Shown here: positions 1 to 9,964 of the stretch, piece after piece
Layout of the letters: the number at the start of each line of letters is the position of its first letter
How positions within the stretch are numbered: the stretch's first letter is position 1
DNA from: Fragilaria crotonensis
Taxonomy: Eukaryota > Bacillariophyta > Fragilariophyceae > Fragilariales > Fragilariaceae
DNA: 64,000 bases
NCBI GenBank assembly: GCA_022925895.1
Contig: JAKSYS010000008.1
Location: 245,269 to 309,268, forward strand
Direction of reading: 5' to 3'
Notes under the pieces: model-generated
The model's database searches: none
What the model was told of the DNA's origin: nothing
What the model saw: the letters and a program-made list of their open reading frames with translations, nothing else
Translations under genes and position numbers: made by a program

Positions 1-121
1 TATTACTAACATCCTTGTCGAAAAGTGGCACACGAATCGTTCGCTGCGTAGTGACTTCCACATCAACTGTTCCCATACCTGATAGCTCAAGAACAAACCA
101 CTGAGATGGCTCCCAAAGTAA
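1..121 (-). other. possible partial coding segment at window edge
   Basis: The minus strand stays open from about position 121 to the window edge and reads as ordinary protein sequence (ending with PLFDKDVSN at the edge). No start, domain or homologue was recognised. It could be the continuation of the gene whose N-terminal part lies at 367-666, or chance. Confidence 0.2.
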
Positions 122-366
122 GTACAAGTCCAAAGAGTTTACAGTCTACGCCCAGCCCTCCAAAATTGATAAAATACAAGGCTTGGTTGCCCAAGCGTCG
201 GAGTAGCTGATTCTTCACCTCTTACAAAAGGCGCGCTAGTGTTGACTTCTTATGAAAGAAAGGGTTTACTGCCATGGGAACACAAAGAATTGCAGGTGGA
301 GTGGCCAATAAGTATTCTTCTGCTGAAGTGGTCGAGACAAACTCGACGACACGTCCGCAACGACTT

Positions 367-666
367 TCAACCTTCGGAATCCCAAGCAGACCTGTGCCTT
401 GCGATCCGAGGCAAAGCAGCTGAGATAATCTTCCTGTTGCACCATTGCTGAATCGCACGCTTCAAGTCGTCGGCTTGGACAGCACGATGGTGGAAACGAG
501 CGGTGACAGAGTCGAAGACACAAGAATGCTCCTCATCTATTTGTTCTGACTCCGCCAGCTGAGTATCTGGCTTGACTCGCTTTGCAGCGTGTCTCTGCGC
601 CTCATGTTCTGGTTCGACTATGGCCTCGCCATTATCGCTGGGGGACGAGCTTGCTTCGATCTCCAT
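367..666 (-). pseudogene. N-terminal fragment, paralogue of the kinase-like pseudogene at 21905-22752
   Basis: This is a minus-strand frame of 99 residues from an ATG at 666. The segment EPEHEAQRHAAKRVK and the following pattern S-V-x-A-R-F, then WC-x-x-K, match the N-terminal part of the frame at 22321-22752 (EPENDAQ, HVAKRLK, SVAARF, WCQKE). The upstream sequence, about 820-975, also matches the upstream sequence of the second copy near 22906-23020, so promoter and gene were duplicated together. The kinase-like part seen in the other copy is not visible here; it is lost, frameshifted or outside the window. The fragment itself has no recognised domain and its function is unknown. Confidence 0.4.
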
Positions 667-1594
667 GATATAAAACAAAACGTATGCGATCAGTCCCAAC
701 TCCCCCTAATCCTTCTTCAGATCCAGGTTCCAATCCAATCATGTGTGGGATCACGTATCATTGCAACCTAGCAGTCGTGCACTGCTGGTCAGTATTCATA
801 AATGCTGATACAATTGATAACATTCATGCTGATAACAGCATAGATTGCTGGTGACGGAGTCTCTGATGGCGGCACATCGTTGCTGGAAAACCCAAAAGCG
901 CAACCACATGTAGCATTGGTTTGCAGTTGGAGACAGAGATGTTACGACACAACAATGCCAATGGAGACATGTCGACTGGCGACATGTGAGTTTTGATGAG
1001 AAATGAACGTACTGTAGTATACAAGCAGAACAGTACTGGAGTACCAGTACGTGTGTCCGGAGTACGTAGAGTCACTGTAGCAACAACTAAATGTTACATG
1101 TACTGTAGTAATACTCGGTACTACTTCTTCGAAAGGGAGGATTGGCTTTCACTTCTCAACCACAACTCTACTATGCATAGATGATTGACGACTGGGTTTG
1201 GAAGGACATGAATACCTACTACTTGGAGTACTCGTGGAATAGTCGTTCTTATTTTAGGCTGGCAAGTTCGATTCAAGTCAATAAGACGATAAAAGATTTT
1301 GCCGAGTACTCCCAGGTATTGACTTCGAGCTAGTCAGTCTCATTCCATTTTACAGCACAGAGCTTATCTATGTGACAACGTTTCAGCTGCAGAACCCTCC
1401 ACGCTTGATTAAAACAATAAACTAGATTTGAGGCTCCTTGTTGCTCTATTCCTAAATAAACGCGTGCCATCCTCGAGTCATGTTCCAAAGAAACGCAATC
1501 TGCTGCGCAGGTGCCAGCCAGTTCAGTGCCCACATGCAAAGGGAATTTTCTCCCAACCACTCCATGTCAATAAAAGCGCCATTTCAGGCAATCC
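667..1594. other. intergenic: promoter-like duplicate, GTAC-rich tract and type A 3' flank
   Basis: Positions 820-975 match 22906-23020. Positions 1000-1110 are rich in short GTAC palindromes, a composition repeated in several other gaps. Positions about 1270-1510 match the conserved sequence lying 3' of other type A genes (about 9740-9960, 12800-13020, 23340-23530, 27950-28150). I see no gene here. Confidence 0.5.
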
Positions 1595-1728
1595 TTAGAC
1601 CTGCATCTCCTCGCCAAATTCATGACGCGACGAAAGTTGAGCATGTCCCTCAGTAATAGTTTCAATATCGAGCATGTCAGCAAATCACAGATATGGATCC
1701 TGCCTCAGAACCACCCTGCCATGCTCTC
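1595..1728 (-). pseudogene. lost C-terminal tail of the type A gene at 1729
   Basis: Beyond the stop of the adjacent gene the minus strand still carries a shifted frame reading DMLDIETITEGHAQLSSRHE and ending at 1595. This matches the normal type A ending (last repeat helix, LEEHAQLSSRREFGDE). A short deletion and a TAA stop separate it from the gene, and the same lesion is seen at 13070-13216. Confidence 0.6.
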
Positions 1729-3552
1729 TTACAAGTCGCGGACCATATCAACATCAATATGATATCCCGAACCAAGGGTGGCCCAGATGAGTGCTGTATT
1801 CCCGTGTGACCCGCTGGCATGGGCATCGACCTTATTCTGCTTCACAAACTCACTAACCACATCCAAGTGGTCCCAGTAGCTAGCCCATGCGAATGCAGTG
1901 CGTCGTTTCTTGTCTTTTGCATTTACGTTCACATCGTCACGTCGCAACAACTCGCGCACAACCTCCAAATGGCCATTCATGCTCGCCACGACAAGGGCTG
2001 TACAACCATCTTCGTCTCGGGCATTAACATCAATATTCTTGTGCTTCAACAACTCACGAACAACCTTTGCTTTGCCATGAAGACTTGCGGTGATCAGGGA
2101 GGTGCAACCAGCTTTGTCCTTAGCATTCACATCCAAAATCTTGACATTCAACAACCTGCGAACAACCTCGACATGGCCACGCCGACTTGCCACGATGAGC
2201 GCCGTGCGGCCATTAATGTCCATGACGTTCATTCGCACCACATATCTCAACAACTCGCGAACCACCTCCGCATGTCCCCTTTGACAGGCAAAATAGAGTG
2301 CTGTGCCTCGAGCCGTTTGCCCTGCTTGCGCAACAACCTCGTCATGTTTCAACAACTCACAAACAACCACGGAATGCCCATTCGCACTAGCTGTAATCAG
2401 AGCCGTGACGCCACTTTTGAGTTCGGCATTCGCGTTAACACCCTCGTGACGCAGTAACTCGCGAACGATCTCCAAATGGCCCGCTTTACTCGCAAAGATC
2501 AATGCGGTGCTAACACCCTTGTCTCCAGCACTCACATCGATCTCGTCATGATTCAATAGGAGCCGAACAACCTCCAAATGACCATCTTGGCATGCAGCTA
2601 TGAGTGCTGTGGAACCACTTGTCGCTTGGGCATTCACATCCACATTGCTTTGTTTCAATAGCATACGAACCACCTCCGAACGGCCGGAGCGGCTTGCCAC
2701 AATGAGCGCTGTAACGCCATCTTTGTCTTTGGCATTCATATCGACAGTGTTGCGCTTCAATAACTCGCAAACAACCTCGGACAGACCACTACGGCTTGCC
2801 GCCATGAGGGCTGTGGCACCATCATTGTCCTTGACACTCACATCAACATTGTCGTGCATCAATAACATGTTAACCACCTCTTTATGACAGTTCCTGATCG
2901 CTGCCATGAGGGCTGTGGAACCATTCGTGGCTTGGGCATTCACATCCACATTGCCGTGTTTCAATAGAGCACGAACCACCTCCAAACGGCCGGAGCGGCT
3001 TGCAACGAAGAATGCTGTCAAACCATCAGTGGGTTTGGCATTCACATCTAAATTCTCGCGCATCAACAGCTCGCGAACAACCTCCGACATGCCACTACAG
3101 CTTGCAGCGATGAGGGCTGTGAAACCATCATTATCCATGACATGCACATCCAAACTATCGTGCCCCAACAGCACTTGCACCAGCTCTACATGATGGTTCC
3201 GGATCGCCACGATGAGGGCTGTGGCACCACGATCATTGTCGGCGTTCACGTCCACGTTCTCGTGCTTCAATAGCTCGCGAACAACATCAGCATGGCCCCA
3301 ACGGCTTGCCTCCAGGAGTGGTGTCTCGCCCAGGCCGCCGAGAAAATCCCGGGCATTATCGTGGTTACTCGACGTGGTACGGGCTGTATTGCTAGCATTA
3401 CCATGTTTGTAATTCACATCAGCCCCCTTCTGCAGCGCGTCTCGGACTCCATCGAGATTGCCCTTCTTGGCATTCTCGAACAAAAGCATGTTCAGCTTGT
3501 GCTGATGAAGCCAAGCGTCGAGCTCCTCATCGGTTTGGATTATGGATTCCAT
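1729..3552 (-). CDS. type A ankyrin-repeat protein, 607 aa, C-terminally truncated
   Basis: This is a cytosolic-type repeat protein with no signal peptide or membrane segment. The ATG at 3552 opens MESIIQTDEELDAW, the signature start of all type A genes here. Residues 1-50 form the cap ending GADVNYKHG. About 15 repeats of 34 residues follow, with consensus G-x-TALI-x-AS-x-x-GH-x-EVVRELLKH-x-x-VDVNA. Ankyrin arrays bind proteins; the partner is unknown. The frame stops in the repeat that is normally followed by two more (VRDL then TAA), whereas intact relatives read VRDLLEHDKV. It is divergently paired with the B gene at 4578. Confidence 0.85.
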   Translation of the reverse strand: MESIIQTDEELDAWLHQHKLNMLLFENAKKGNLDGVRDALQKGADVNYKHGNASNTARTTSSNHDNARDFLGGLGETPLLEASRWGHADVVRELLKHENVDVNADNDRGATALIVAIRNHHVELVQVLLGHDSLDVHVMDNDGFTALIAASCSGMSEVVRELLMRENLDVNAKPTDGLTAFFVASRSGRLEVVRALLKHGNVDVNAQATNGSTALMAAIRNCHKEVVNMLLMHDNVDVSVKDNDGATALMAASRSGLSEVVCELLKRNTVDMNAKDKDGVTALIVASRSGRSEVVRMLLKQSNVDVNAQATSGSTALIAACQDGHLEVVRLLLNHDEIDVSAGDKGVSTALIFASKAGHLEIVRELLRHEGVNANAELKSGVTALITASANGHSVVVCELLKHDEVVAQAGQTARGTALYFACQRGHAEVVRELLRYVVRMNVMDINGRTALIVASRRGHVEVVRRLLNVKILDVNAKDKAGCTSLITASLHGKAKVVRELLKHKNIDVNARDEDGCTALVVASMNGHLEVVRELLRRDDVNVNAKDKKRRTAFAWASYWDHLDVVSEFVKQNKVDAHASGSHGNTALIWATLGSGYHIDVDMVRDL

Positions 3553-4577
3553 AATGACGATAATGATGATTGTGATGAGTTCTTCTGGAAGGAATCAATT
3601 ATGAATTATTGTCCGCCAAAGGGTATTGTTATCATTCATAAAAGGCAACGCCAGGCCATTCGAATGGAAGGAGGTCCAGTTCACGATTTACGTTAGGTTT
3701 CTTCGAATGTTATATTCGGTAAATACTCACGCGGAAAACATTGCCGTTCGATGATTACTCCGTTCAGGCAAAACTGCCGAGATAGCCGACTCTCCTGGCG
3801 CCGTGTCTCCCCTTTCCCCACATGTTGTTTACTCGGAGTCAACGTAAAAAAGCGAGGAACACGAAAGTCTGAGTGATGCGAGAATGAGCTTGCGTGCCTT
3901 CGAAACAAGTGTGTCGATGTACCGTGGACAACGGACTGGGGAGGCTGTCGGCGGTGCAGTATGTCCCTTTCGAGCCGGTCAACTTTCTAAATAAATCACT
4001 TCGTAGAATTAACTCCTTTCAGTCTTTCAGACACTTCCTGTAAGTCTCAGTATTCCCGTTGGCTGTACCAGTACCTTTGTACTGTATAGTGGTTCAGTGT
4101 TCAGTTGTCAATACTAACTCCAGTACTCCAGTAGTCTGTAGTCTGTAGTCTGTAGTCTGTAGTCTCTACTGGTAGCTATGCATAGTATCATATGCTCCGA
4201 GTACTGTACTTGTCTATGGGTCCAACAAATCCATGCATACTGTACGACCACAGTACGCCACGACTCAAATCGTCAACATGGGATCCACATTTTCTACGCG
4301 GATTTGAGTACGACCTGCAGGGTTGGACTGGATGTGGTTGGCGTCTGATACACAATCGAGAATCAGAGAATACACACTCGTCTAATCACACCAGTCGCCG
4401 CGCATCCTTTTGTTGCCAGGATCAAGGATTTGACTTCGATCGAGATACTCTCAACACTGTACTGCAGTACCTAAGTTTGTCCTTCGAATTGGCATTGTCT
4501 CACAATCTCAAGCATCCTTGCTTCGAACGAGAATACAATAGCAGCAGTTGCGCTGATTTGAGAATACAACTAACGAG
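3553..4577. promoter_or_regulatory. divergent promoter region of an A/B pair
   Basis: Positions 3553-3900 carry the block found upstream of eight type A genes. It includes the shared ggttccgttcacgatt-like stretch and, in minus-strand sense, a CAGACTTTCGTGTTCCTCGC-like motif (about 3857-3876). Positions 4440-4577 carry the type B leader ending at TTCGAACGAGAATACAATAG (about 4525-4545), which recurs before other B genes. Between them is GTAC-rich DNA and a 7-bp microsatellite. No TATA box is assigned. Confidence 0.5.
4131..4165. repeat. microsatellite, 7-bp unit GTAGTCT x5
   Basis: There are five perfect copies of GTAGTCT, read directly from the sequence, in the divergent intergenic region. 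Confidence 0.95.
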
Positions 4578-5930
4578 ATGGCGGACGTGGTTCGTGAGCT
4601 ACGATTGATCGTGCGCAAGCGAAACATCGGGAAAGCATTCTTGAAAGCCAGCCGTAAGGGTCGTCTGGCTGTACTGCGTCATTTGGTGACAGACGAAACG
4701 TTGGATTTGAATGTGAGAAGTAAAGCTGGCGACACAGCCCTTATGATGGCAAGCGAAAGAGGCCACTACCGTGTTGTTCTTGAATTGCTGAGCCATGACA
4801 CGGTGGATGCCAATGCAACGAACAAATATCTCAACACAGCCCTTATACATGCAAGCTCAAGAGGTCACTATGGTATCGTGTGTGAGTTACTGAAAGATGA
4901 CAAGGTGGATGTCAATGCAGGAAATTTCGTGAACAATACACCCCTAGTCATGGCAAGTTATATGGGCCATTGTGATGTTGTTCGCGAGTTACTGAAACGT
5001 GACGAGATAAATGTCAATGCAAGAGGTGAAAGGGGGAAAACCGCCCTATTTATGGCAAGTTCGTATGGTAAATGTGATGTCGTTCGTGAGTTGCTGAAAC
5101 TTGTCAAGGTGGATGTGAATGCGAGAGATGAATGGGGGCAAACAGCCCTTATTTCCGCATGCAAGGAAGGCTTTTTGGATGTCGTTTGTGAGTTGCTCAA
5201 GCACGAGAAGCTTGGTTTACATTTGGTCGATGTGAATGGTGACACGGCGCTTCACTGGGCATGTAGAGGTGGCCACTGCGATGTCGTTCGTGAGCTGCTT
5301 AAACACGACAAGAGGGATCTGAATTCCAGCGATAATTACGGTTATACATCCCTTATTGTAGCCTGCGCAAACGGGCATTTGGACGTTGTTTGCGAGTTAC
5401 TGAAACATGACACGGTGGACATGAATGCCAGAAGTCTTAAAGGGTACACCTGCTTCTTATTGGAAAGCGAAGAATGGTTTTGGGACGACGAAACTACTTG
5501 TCGCCGCAAGGTGGATGTGAATGGACGCACTGCCTTGTTATGGACTGTAAAGTATGAGCATTGGGATGTTGTTGAAAAGTTACTGCAGGGCAAAGAGATT
5601 GATGTGAACGCTCAAGATGAAAGAGGTTGCACAGCCCTGATGTGGGCTTGTCTCCAGAAAAGAAAGGGCCTAGTGTCCAAGTTGTTGGAACTCGACAATG
5701 TGGATACGACATCCATAAAGAATAAAGCAGGCTCGACTGCTCTTGATAGTGCCCGCAAGTGTGGCATGTATGAGATTGCACATTCGCTGGAGGAATACGC
5801 CAAGCTTGCTTCGCCACCTTGGATGAGTGGAGGATTCGCAAAGGCGCAGATCGTGGATGGAAGGCATTTGAGTGGACTCAGAAGGATTGGGATCGTTGGA
5901 AAGAAACGAAGTTACGCAGAAATGATTTAA
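4578..5930 (+). CDS. type B ankyrin-repeat protein, 450 aa
   Basis: The ATG at 4578 (MADVVREL) follows the conserved B leader. About 11 ankyrin repeats of 34 residues span residues 14-410. The C-terminal module typical of type B is complete: VNGDTALHWAC, NYGYTSLIVACANGHLDVVC, an insertion of about 30 residues (ARSLKGYTCFLLESEEW, then FWDD and a Cys-containing CRRKVDVN), RTALLW, TALMWAC, and a last repeat KAGSTALDSARKCGMYEIAH. The final 40 residues (after LEEYAK) run into what is 3' untranslated sequence in other B genes, so the end may have drifted. Binding role and partner are unknown. It is divergent to the A gene at 1729. Confidence 0.85.
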   Translation: MADVVRELRLIVRKRNIGKAFLKASRKGRLAVLRHLVTDETLDLNVRSKAGDTALMMASERGHYRVVLELLSHDTVDANATNKYLNTALIHASSRGHYGIVCELLKDDKVDVNAGNFVNNTPLVMASYMGHCDVVRELLKRDEINVNARGERGKTALFMASSYGKCDVVRELLKLVKVDVNARDEWGQTALISACKEGFLDVVCELLKHEKLGLHLVDVNGDTALHWACRGGHCDVVRELLKHDKRDLNSSDNYGYTSLIVACANGHLDVVCELLKHDTVDMNARSLKGYTCFLLESEEWFWDDETTCRRKVDVNGRTALLWTVKYEHWDVVEKLLQGKEIDVNAQDERGCTALMWACLQKRKGLVSKLLELDNVDTTSIKNKAGSTALDSARKCGMYEIAHSLEEYAKLASPPWMSGGFAKAQIVDGRHLSGLRRIGIVGKKRSYAEMI

Positions 5931-7164
5931 GGGCATGGCACCATGAGCGACGGCTCCGAGGGCGTACTTCACGTTTGAATCGTGCACATGTATGAACCAG
6001 ACTACTAAGGCATTTCCAGGATTTGGATTAGAAGGAGTGCTACAAGCAAAGCAGTTTAGTGCTACAAGCAAAGCAGTTCTCTTTATTGTGCAATTTGAGG
6101 AGTGATTGAATCTATTCTATAGCTTCTTGTGACACCGTAACTCCCTGCAACCATCGTACAAGTAGCACTAACACGTACAATTTATACCTGCCTACATCAA
6201 GCCTACCGTTATCCTGATCAAGCGCCTGTATACTAAGCTAATATGGTAGGTAATGTAGGCGCCCGCCTATTTTTAACAGCCCCGCTTAACATGGATGCTG
6301 CGGCAGCACGTAAATAACGGAAATTAGGTTTTTGGATTTGCTTCAACCTACAGTATGTAGTGATTAGTTGCTTACACACATTATTGCAATTCTTGTTCAT
6401 TTAAAATAAAACTAGTGGGTTCCTCACAACTGATCGGAGGCGTATGATACATACTGGTGTTTACGGTAGCATTTGTGAAACAACCTGTTTACAGCAAATT
6501 CGATGACAATTCCGTCCAGTAGCTTTGAATTCCTACAGTACGGTACTACAGTAATGTAGGACACTGTCGTTTCAACATAAATTACCGTCGATTTATGTAC
6601 TGTAGACCTGTAGTACATGTAATCCACGTAACAGTACAACAGTACCCCAGAGTGGTCATACTCCGTAACAGACACACACACGCACAAACCAAATTTAAAA
6701 AGGAGTAGGATATATATTTGGTAAAAAGCAATAACAGAAGTAATTGTTCTACCGGTAGTACGTACGACAGTAGTGAGTAGTGAGTACTTGCGTTCCGTCG
6801 TACTGCATTGTTGTAGTACGGACTCCCACAAAAAATACTTACTGTAACACTCGGAACCAGTAATGTGGACTTCGTATAAATCTATTTACGTCTCGTACGC
6901 ATAGGATACACTATGATACCAGGTACTCTAGTAGGGCTACGGGGTTGCACGTTGCGCAACAGGTTGCCAAAAAAAAATGGGTACGGGCGTACGGGCACAG
7001 TATTTCCCAGATTCGCTTGTCATCAACGACTGAATGCAAGCAAAGAGCCCTTCACAGAGATCCGTAATAATTCTTTGATCGTTGTGCCGTATATAATTTA
7101 CGAACAACGTTCTTTTGAAGGAGGGAAACGAATTGCTGCATTCCCAAGTTAGTAATTGCACGAG
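5931..7164. other. intergenic, AT-rich, with a 22-bp tandem duplication
   Basis: The first 150 bases match the conserved 3' flank of B genes (GGATTGGGATCG and GGGCATGGCACCATG motifs). Positions 6036-6079 are two adjacent 22-bp copies beginning agtgctacaagc. Positions 6530-6840 are GTAC-rich. No gene is supported; a 135-codon minus frame at 6424-6831 is low-complexity. Confidence 0.5.
6036..6079. repeat. 22-bp direct tandem duplication
   Basis: Two consecutive copies of a 22-base unit starting agtgctacaagcaaagcagt differ only at the last base. Confidence 0.9.
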
Positions 7165-9087
7165 ATGGGGTGCATCGTTAGCACTGGAACATGTTTGAAC
7201 CGGAGTCAAACGGTCGTCACAGCCCTCATCGACGGCAGCTGTCATGATGGTCGTTTGGGTTTATTGCGTATGTTGTTGGAAAATGGAGAGTTGAATCTGC
7301 ATGTGCACTGTGAAGGAGCCTTACACAGCGATACAGCTCTTACAATAGCAAGCGATCAAGGCCAAGTCCGTGTGGTTCGTGAATTACTGCGGCATGACAG
7401 AGTCGATGTGAATGCACCCGGTGAATACGACAGCACGGCCCTTATCACGGCAAGTTTTCACGGACACTTGGATATCGTGTGTGAATTACTAAAACATGAC
7501 AAGGTGGATGTCAACGCACGAAATTGTCGAGGTGACACCGCCCTTATCGTAGCAAGTAAGAAGGGCCACAGTGATGTCGTTCGAGAGCTACTGAAACACG
7601 ACGAGGTGAATGCTAATGCAACGGACGAATGTGACAATACAGCTCTTTTCACGGCAACTTCTCACGGACATTGTGACGTTGTTCGTGAGTTACTAAAACA
7701 TAACAAGGTGGACGTCAATGCAAGAGATGAAAATGGCAACACATCCCTAATCATTGCCAGTGTAATTGGTCAATGTGATGTCATTCGCGAGTTACTGAAA
7801 CATAACGAGATGGAGGTGGATACAGTGGGTGACGCCCTTGTTATGGCAAGTTGTTATGGCAAATGCGATGTCGTTCTTGAGTTACTGACGCATGACGAGG
7901 TGGATATCAATGCGAAGTTTTGTGGTCGTAACACAGCCCTAACGGCAGCAAGTCTTCATGGTCACTGTGACTTAGTTCGCGAGTTACTGAAACATGGCGA
8001 GGTCGATGTGAATGCAACTGGTGACTATGACTGCACCGCCCTTATCATGGCAAGTTCACAGGGCCACCTTGATGTCGTTTGTGAGTTACTAAAACATGAC
8101 AAGTTGGATGTCAATGCAAGAAATTCCTTTGGCGGCACAGCCCTTAATGCAGCAACTTTAAGGAGCCACTGTGATGTCGTTCGAGAGTTACTGAAACATA
8201 GTGAGGTGGATGTGAATGCCATTAACGATCTTGGCACCACTGCCCTGATTCTGTCAAGCCGAAGTGGAAATTGTGATGTCGTTCGTGAGCTTCTGAAACA
8301 TGCCAAGGCGGATGTGAATGCGCGCGATGAAACGGGACGAACAGCCCTAATTGTCGCCAGCAGAAAAGGCTATTTGGATGTCGTTTGTGAGTTGCTCAAA
8401 CACGACAAGGTGGGTGTAAACTTGACCGATGTAAATGGTGACACGGCGCTTATCTGGGCGTGCAGGAACGGTCATCCCGATGTTGTTCGTGAGTTGTTAG
8501 ATCACCACACAATAGATGCGAATGTCAGTGATGATTTCGGTTACACATCTCTTATTATGGCCTGCGCGAAGGGTCATTTGGACGTTGTTTGCGAGTTGCT
8601 GAAACACGAAGATGTGGACGTGAATGCCAGAGCTCGTAAAGGTGCTCGTAAGGGTTACTCACGTTTCGTATTGGAGAGCGACATCTTGTTTTGGTACTTG
8701 GAGCCTCCCGGCGAGGTGGTGGATGGGCACGACAGAAATCGTGGTGGTCGTGCCGCCTTGATATGGGCGGTAAAGTATGACCAGTGGGATGTTGTTGGCA
8801 AGTTGCTGCAACGCAACGACACGGACGTGAATTCTCAAGATGAAAGGGGTTTCACAGCTTTGATGTGGGCATGCCTGCAAGGCAGCTTGAATGCTGTGTC
8901 CATGTTATTGAAGCACGATAAAATGAATACAACAGTCAGGAATAAAGCAGGCTCGACTGCGCTTGATATTGCCCGCAAGTGTGAGATGTATGAGATTGCA
9001 GAATTCCTGGAGGAATACACCAAGGCTTGTTTGCGTCGCCGCGCCAGGCCGACGAGAGGAGTTGAGGTAAAGGTGCTGGAAGGATGA
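7165..9087 (+). CDS. type B ankyrin-repeat protein, 640 aa, possible N-myristoylation signal
   Basis: The first ATG of the frame is at 7165 and gives MGCIVSTGT, which fits the N-myristoylation pattern (Gly2, Ser6) with an adjacent Cys3 suited to palmitoylation. If used, this would tether the protein to membranes (inference). About 17 repeats of roughly 34 residues follow, one of them shortened near residue 220 (VGDALVMASC). The B-type C-terminal module is present: VNGDTALIWAC, DFGYTSLIMACAKGHLDVVC, an insertion with LFWYLEPP, RAALIWAVKYDQWDVV, TALMWACLQG and KAGSTALDIARKCEMYEIAE. No type A gene stands divergent to it. The usual B leader is not obvious upstream, so its promoter may differ. Confidence 0.85.
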   Translation: MGCIVSTGTCLNRSQTVVTALIDGSCHDGRLGLLRMLLENGELNLHVHCEGALHSDTALTIASDQGQVRVVRELLRHDRVDVNAPGEYDSTALITASFHGHLDIVCELLKHDKVDVNARNCRGDTALIVASKKGHSDVVRELLKHDEVNANATDECDNTALFTATSHGHCDVVRELLKHNKVDVNARDENGNTSLIIASVIGQCDVIRELLKHNEMEVDTVGDALVMASCYGKCDVVLELLTHDEVDINAKFCGRNTALTAASLHGHCDLVRELLKHGEVDVNATGDYDCTALIMASSQGHLDVVCELLKHDKLDVNARNSFGGTALNAATLRSHCDVVRELLKHSEVDVNAINDLGTTALILSSRSGNCDVVRELLKHAKADVNARDETGRTALIVASRKGYLDVVCELLKHDKVGVNLTDVNGDTALIWACRNGHPDVVRELLDHHTIDANVSDDFGYTSLIMACAKGHLDVVCELLKHEDVDVNARARKGARKGYSRFVLESDILFWYLEPPGEVVDGHDRNRGGRAALIWAVKYDQWDVVGKLLQRNDTDVNSQDERGFTALMWACLQGSLNAVSMLLKHDKMNTTVRNKAGSTALDIARKCEMYEIAEFLEEYTKACLRRRARPTRGVEVKVLEG

Positions 9088-9964
9088 AGTGAATTTGGTT
9101 CACTGTGTGATCCAACGGGTTTCTATCAGAAGACTTCGGCACGGAGCTATGGATCAGACACTCGTCGCAGAGACTGATTTTCTTTCCATTCCAAATCAAT
9201 ATTGCAGCTGCCGTCAGCAATCTGCAATGAGCTCAAAAATTGCTTCACCATCGAAAAAGTGGGGTTGTATTTGGAGTGCATCTCCAAGGAAGCTACAACC
9301 GAAGGTTGTCGATGATTTAACTCTTGCGTACAGCCTGAATTGATGCAGTTCTTTTGCAATGGACCGGCAATGAATCCGCCCGTCAATGAATTTCCGATGA
9401 CTTGCTCTGAATTGAACAATGACGTTCCTTTCCTAAAGGGTCCCTAGATTACTGTTTCCTGATGCATAACAATTAAACGACTTGGAACTCGAATCGCCAT
9501 TAAGGATAATACTTGCATTTTGCCAATTACACTTTTCGATCGCCTTCTAAGTTTAAGCTGTTTTTGCAATCACATATGGCGCTCTCGCATGAATGCTACG
9601 ACGGAATTCGCTCACCGCTATTATCCTCTTGTAGCGACCTGTTTTCAAATAGTCCATCAACGTCGATACAAGTCAGTGACGACGATGAATGATACGTACC
9701 GAGGACTCCCTGGTGTTGACTATCCAATACGAATTACTCGGTAGATGAAGAGTCGTCTCATCCCATTCGTACAGAGGTCATCAATGCAAAAGATGTCTAC
9801 TACAGTTAAATCCACGAATGATAAATGTAAACACACTTCTTTAAGGGCCCTTCGTTGCTCTATTTCCAACGAAAAGCGTACCATCTCCAAGCAATGTACC
9901 AAGCAGCCGATACCACACGTTTCTTTGCGCAAATGAGAGTGCACTTTCTACCTGTCACAATGTT
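9088..9964. other. intergenic between convergent 3' ends
   Basis: Positions 9098-9170 show the degenerate B 3' block (ACTTCGGCACGGAG). Positions about 9740-9960 carry the type A 3' flank: AAAAGATGTCTACTACAG, then CCCTTCGTTGCTCTATT. The middle holds nothing I recognise. Confidence 0.5.

Noticed and set aside
4599-5841. Minus-strand frames opposite type B genes (SNSRTTSQWP-type)
   Set aside because: Antisense shadows of the repeat, as on the other strand.
6424-6831. 135-codon minus-strand frame
   Set aside because: Composed of GTAC- and TA-rich low-complexity DNA; no homologue in the window and no recognisable feature.
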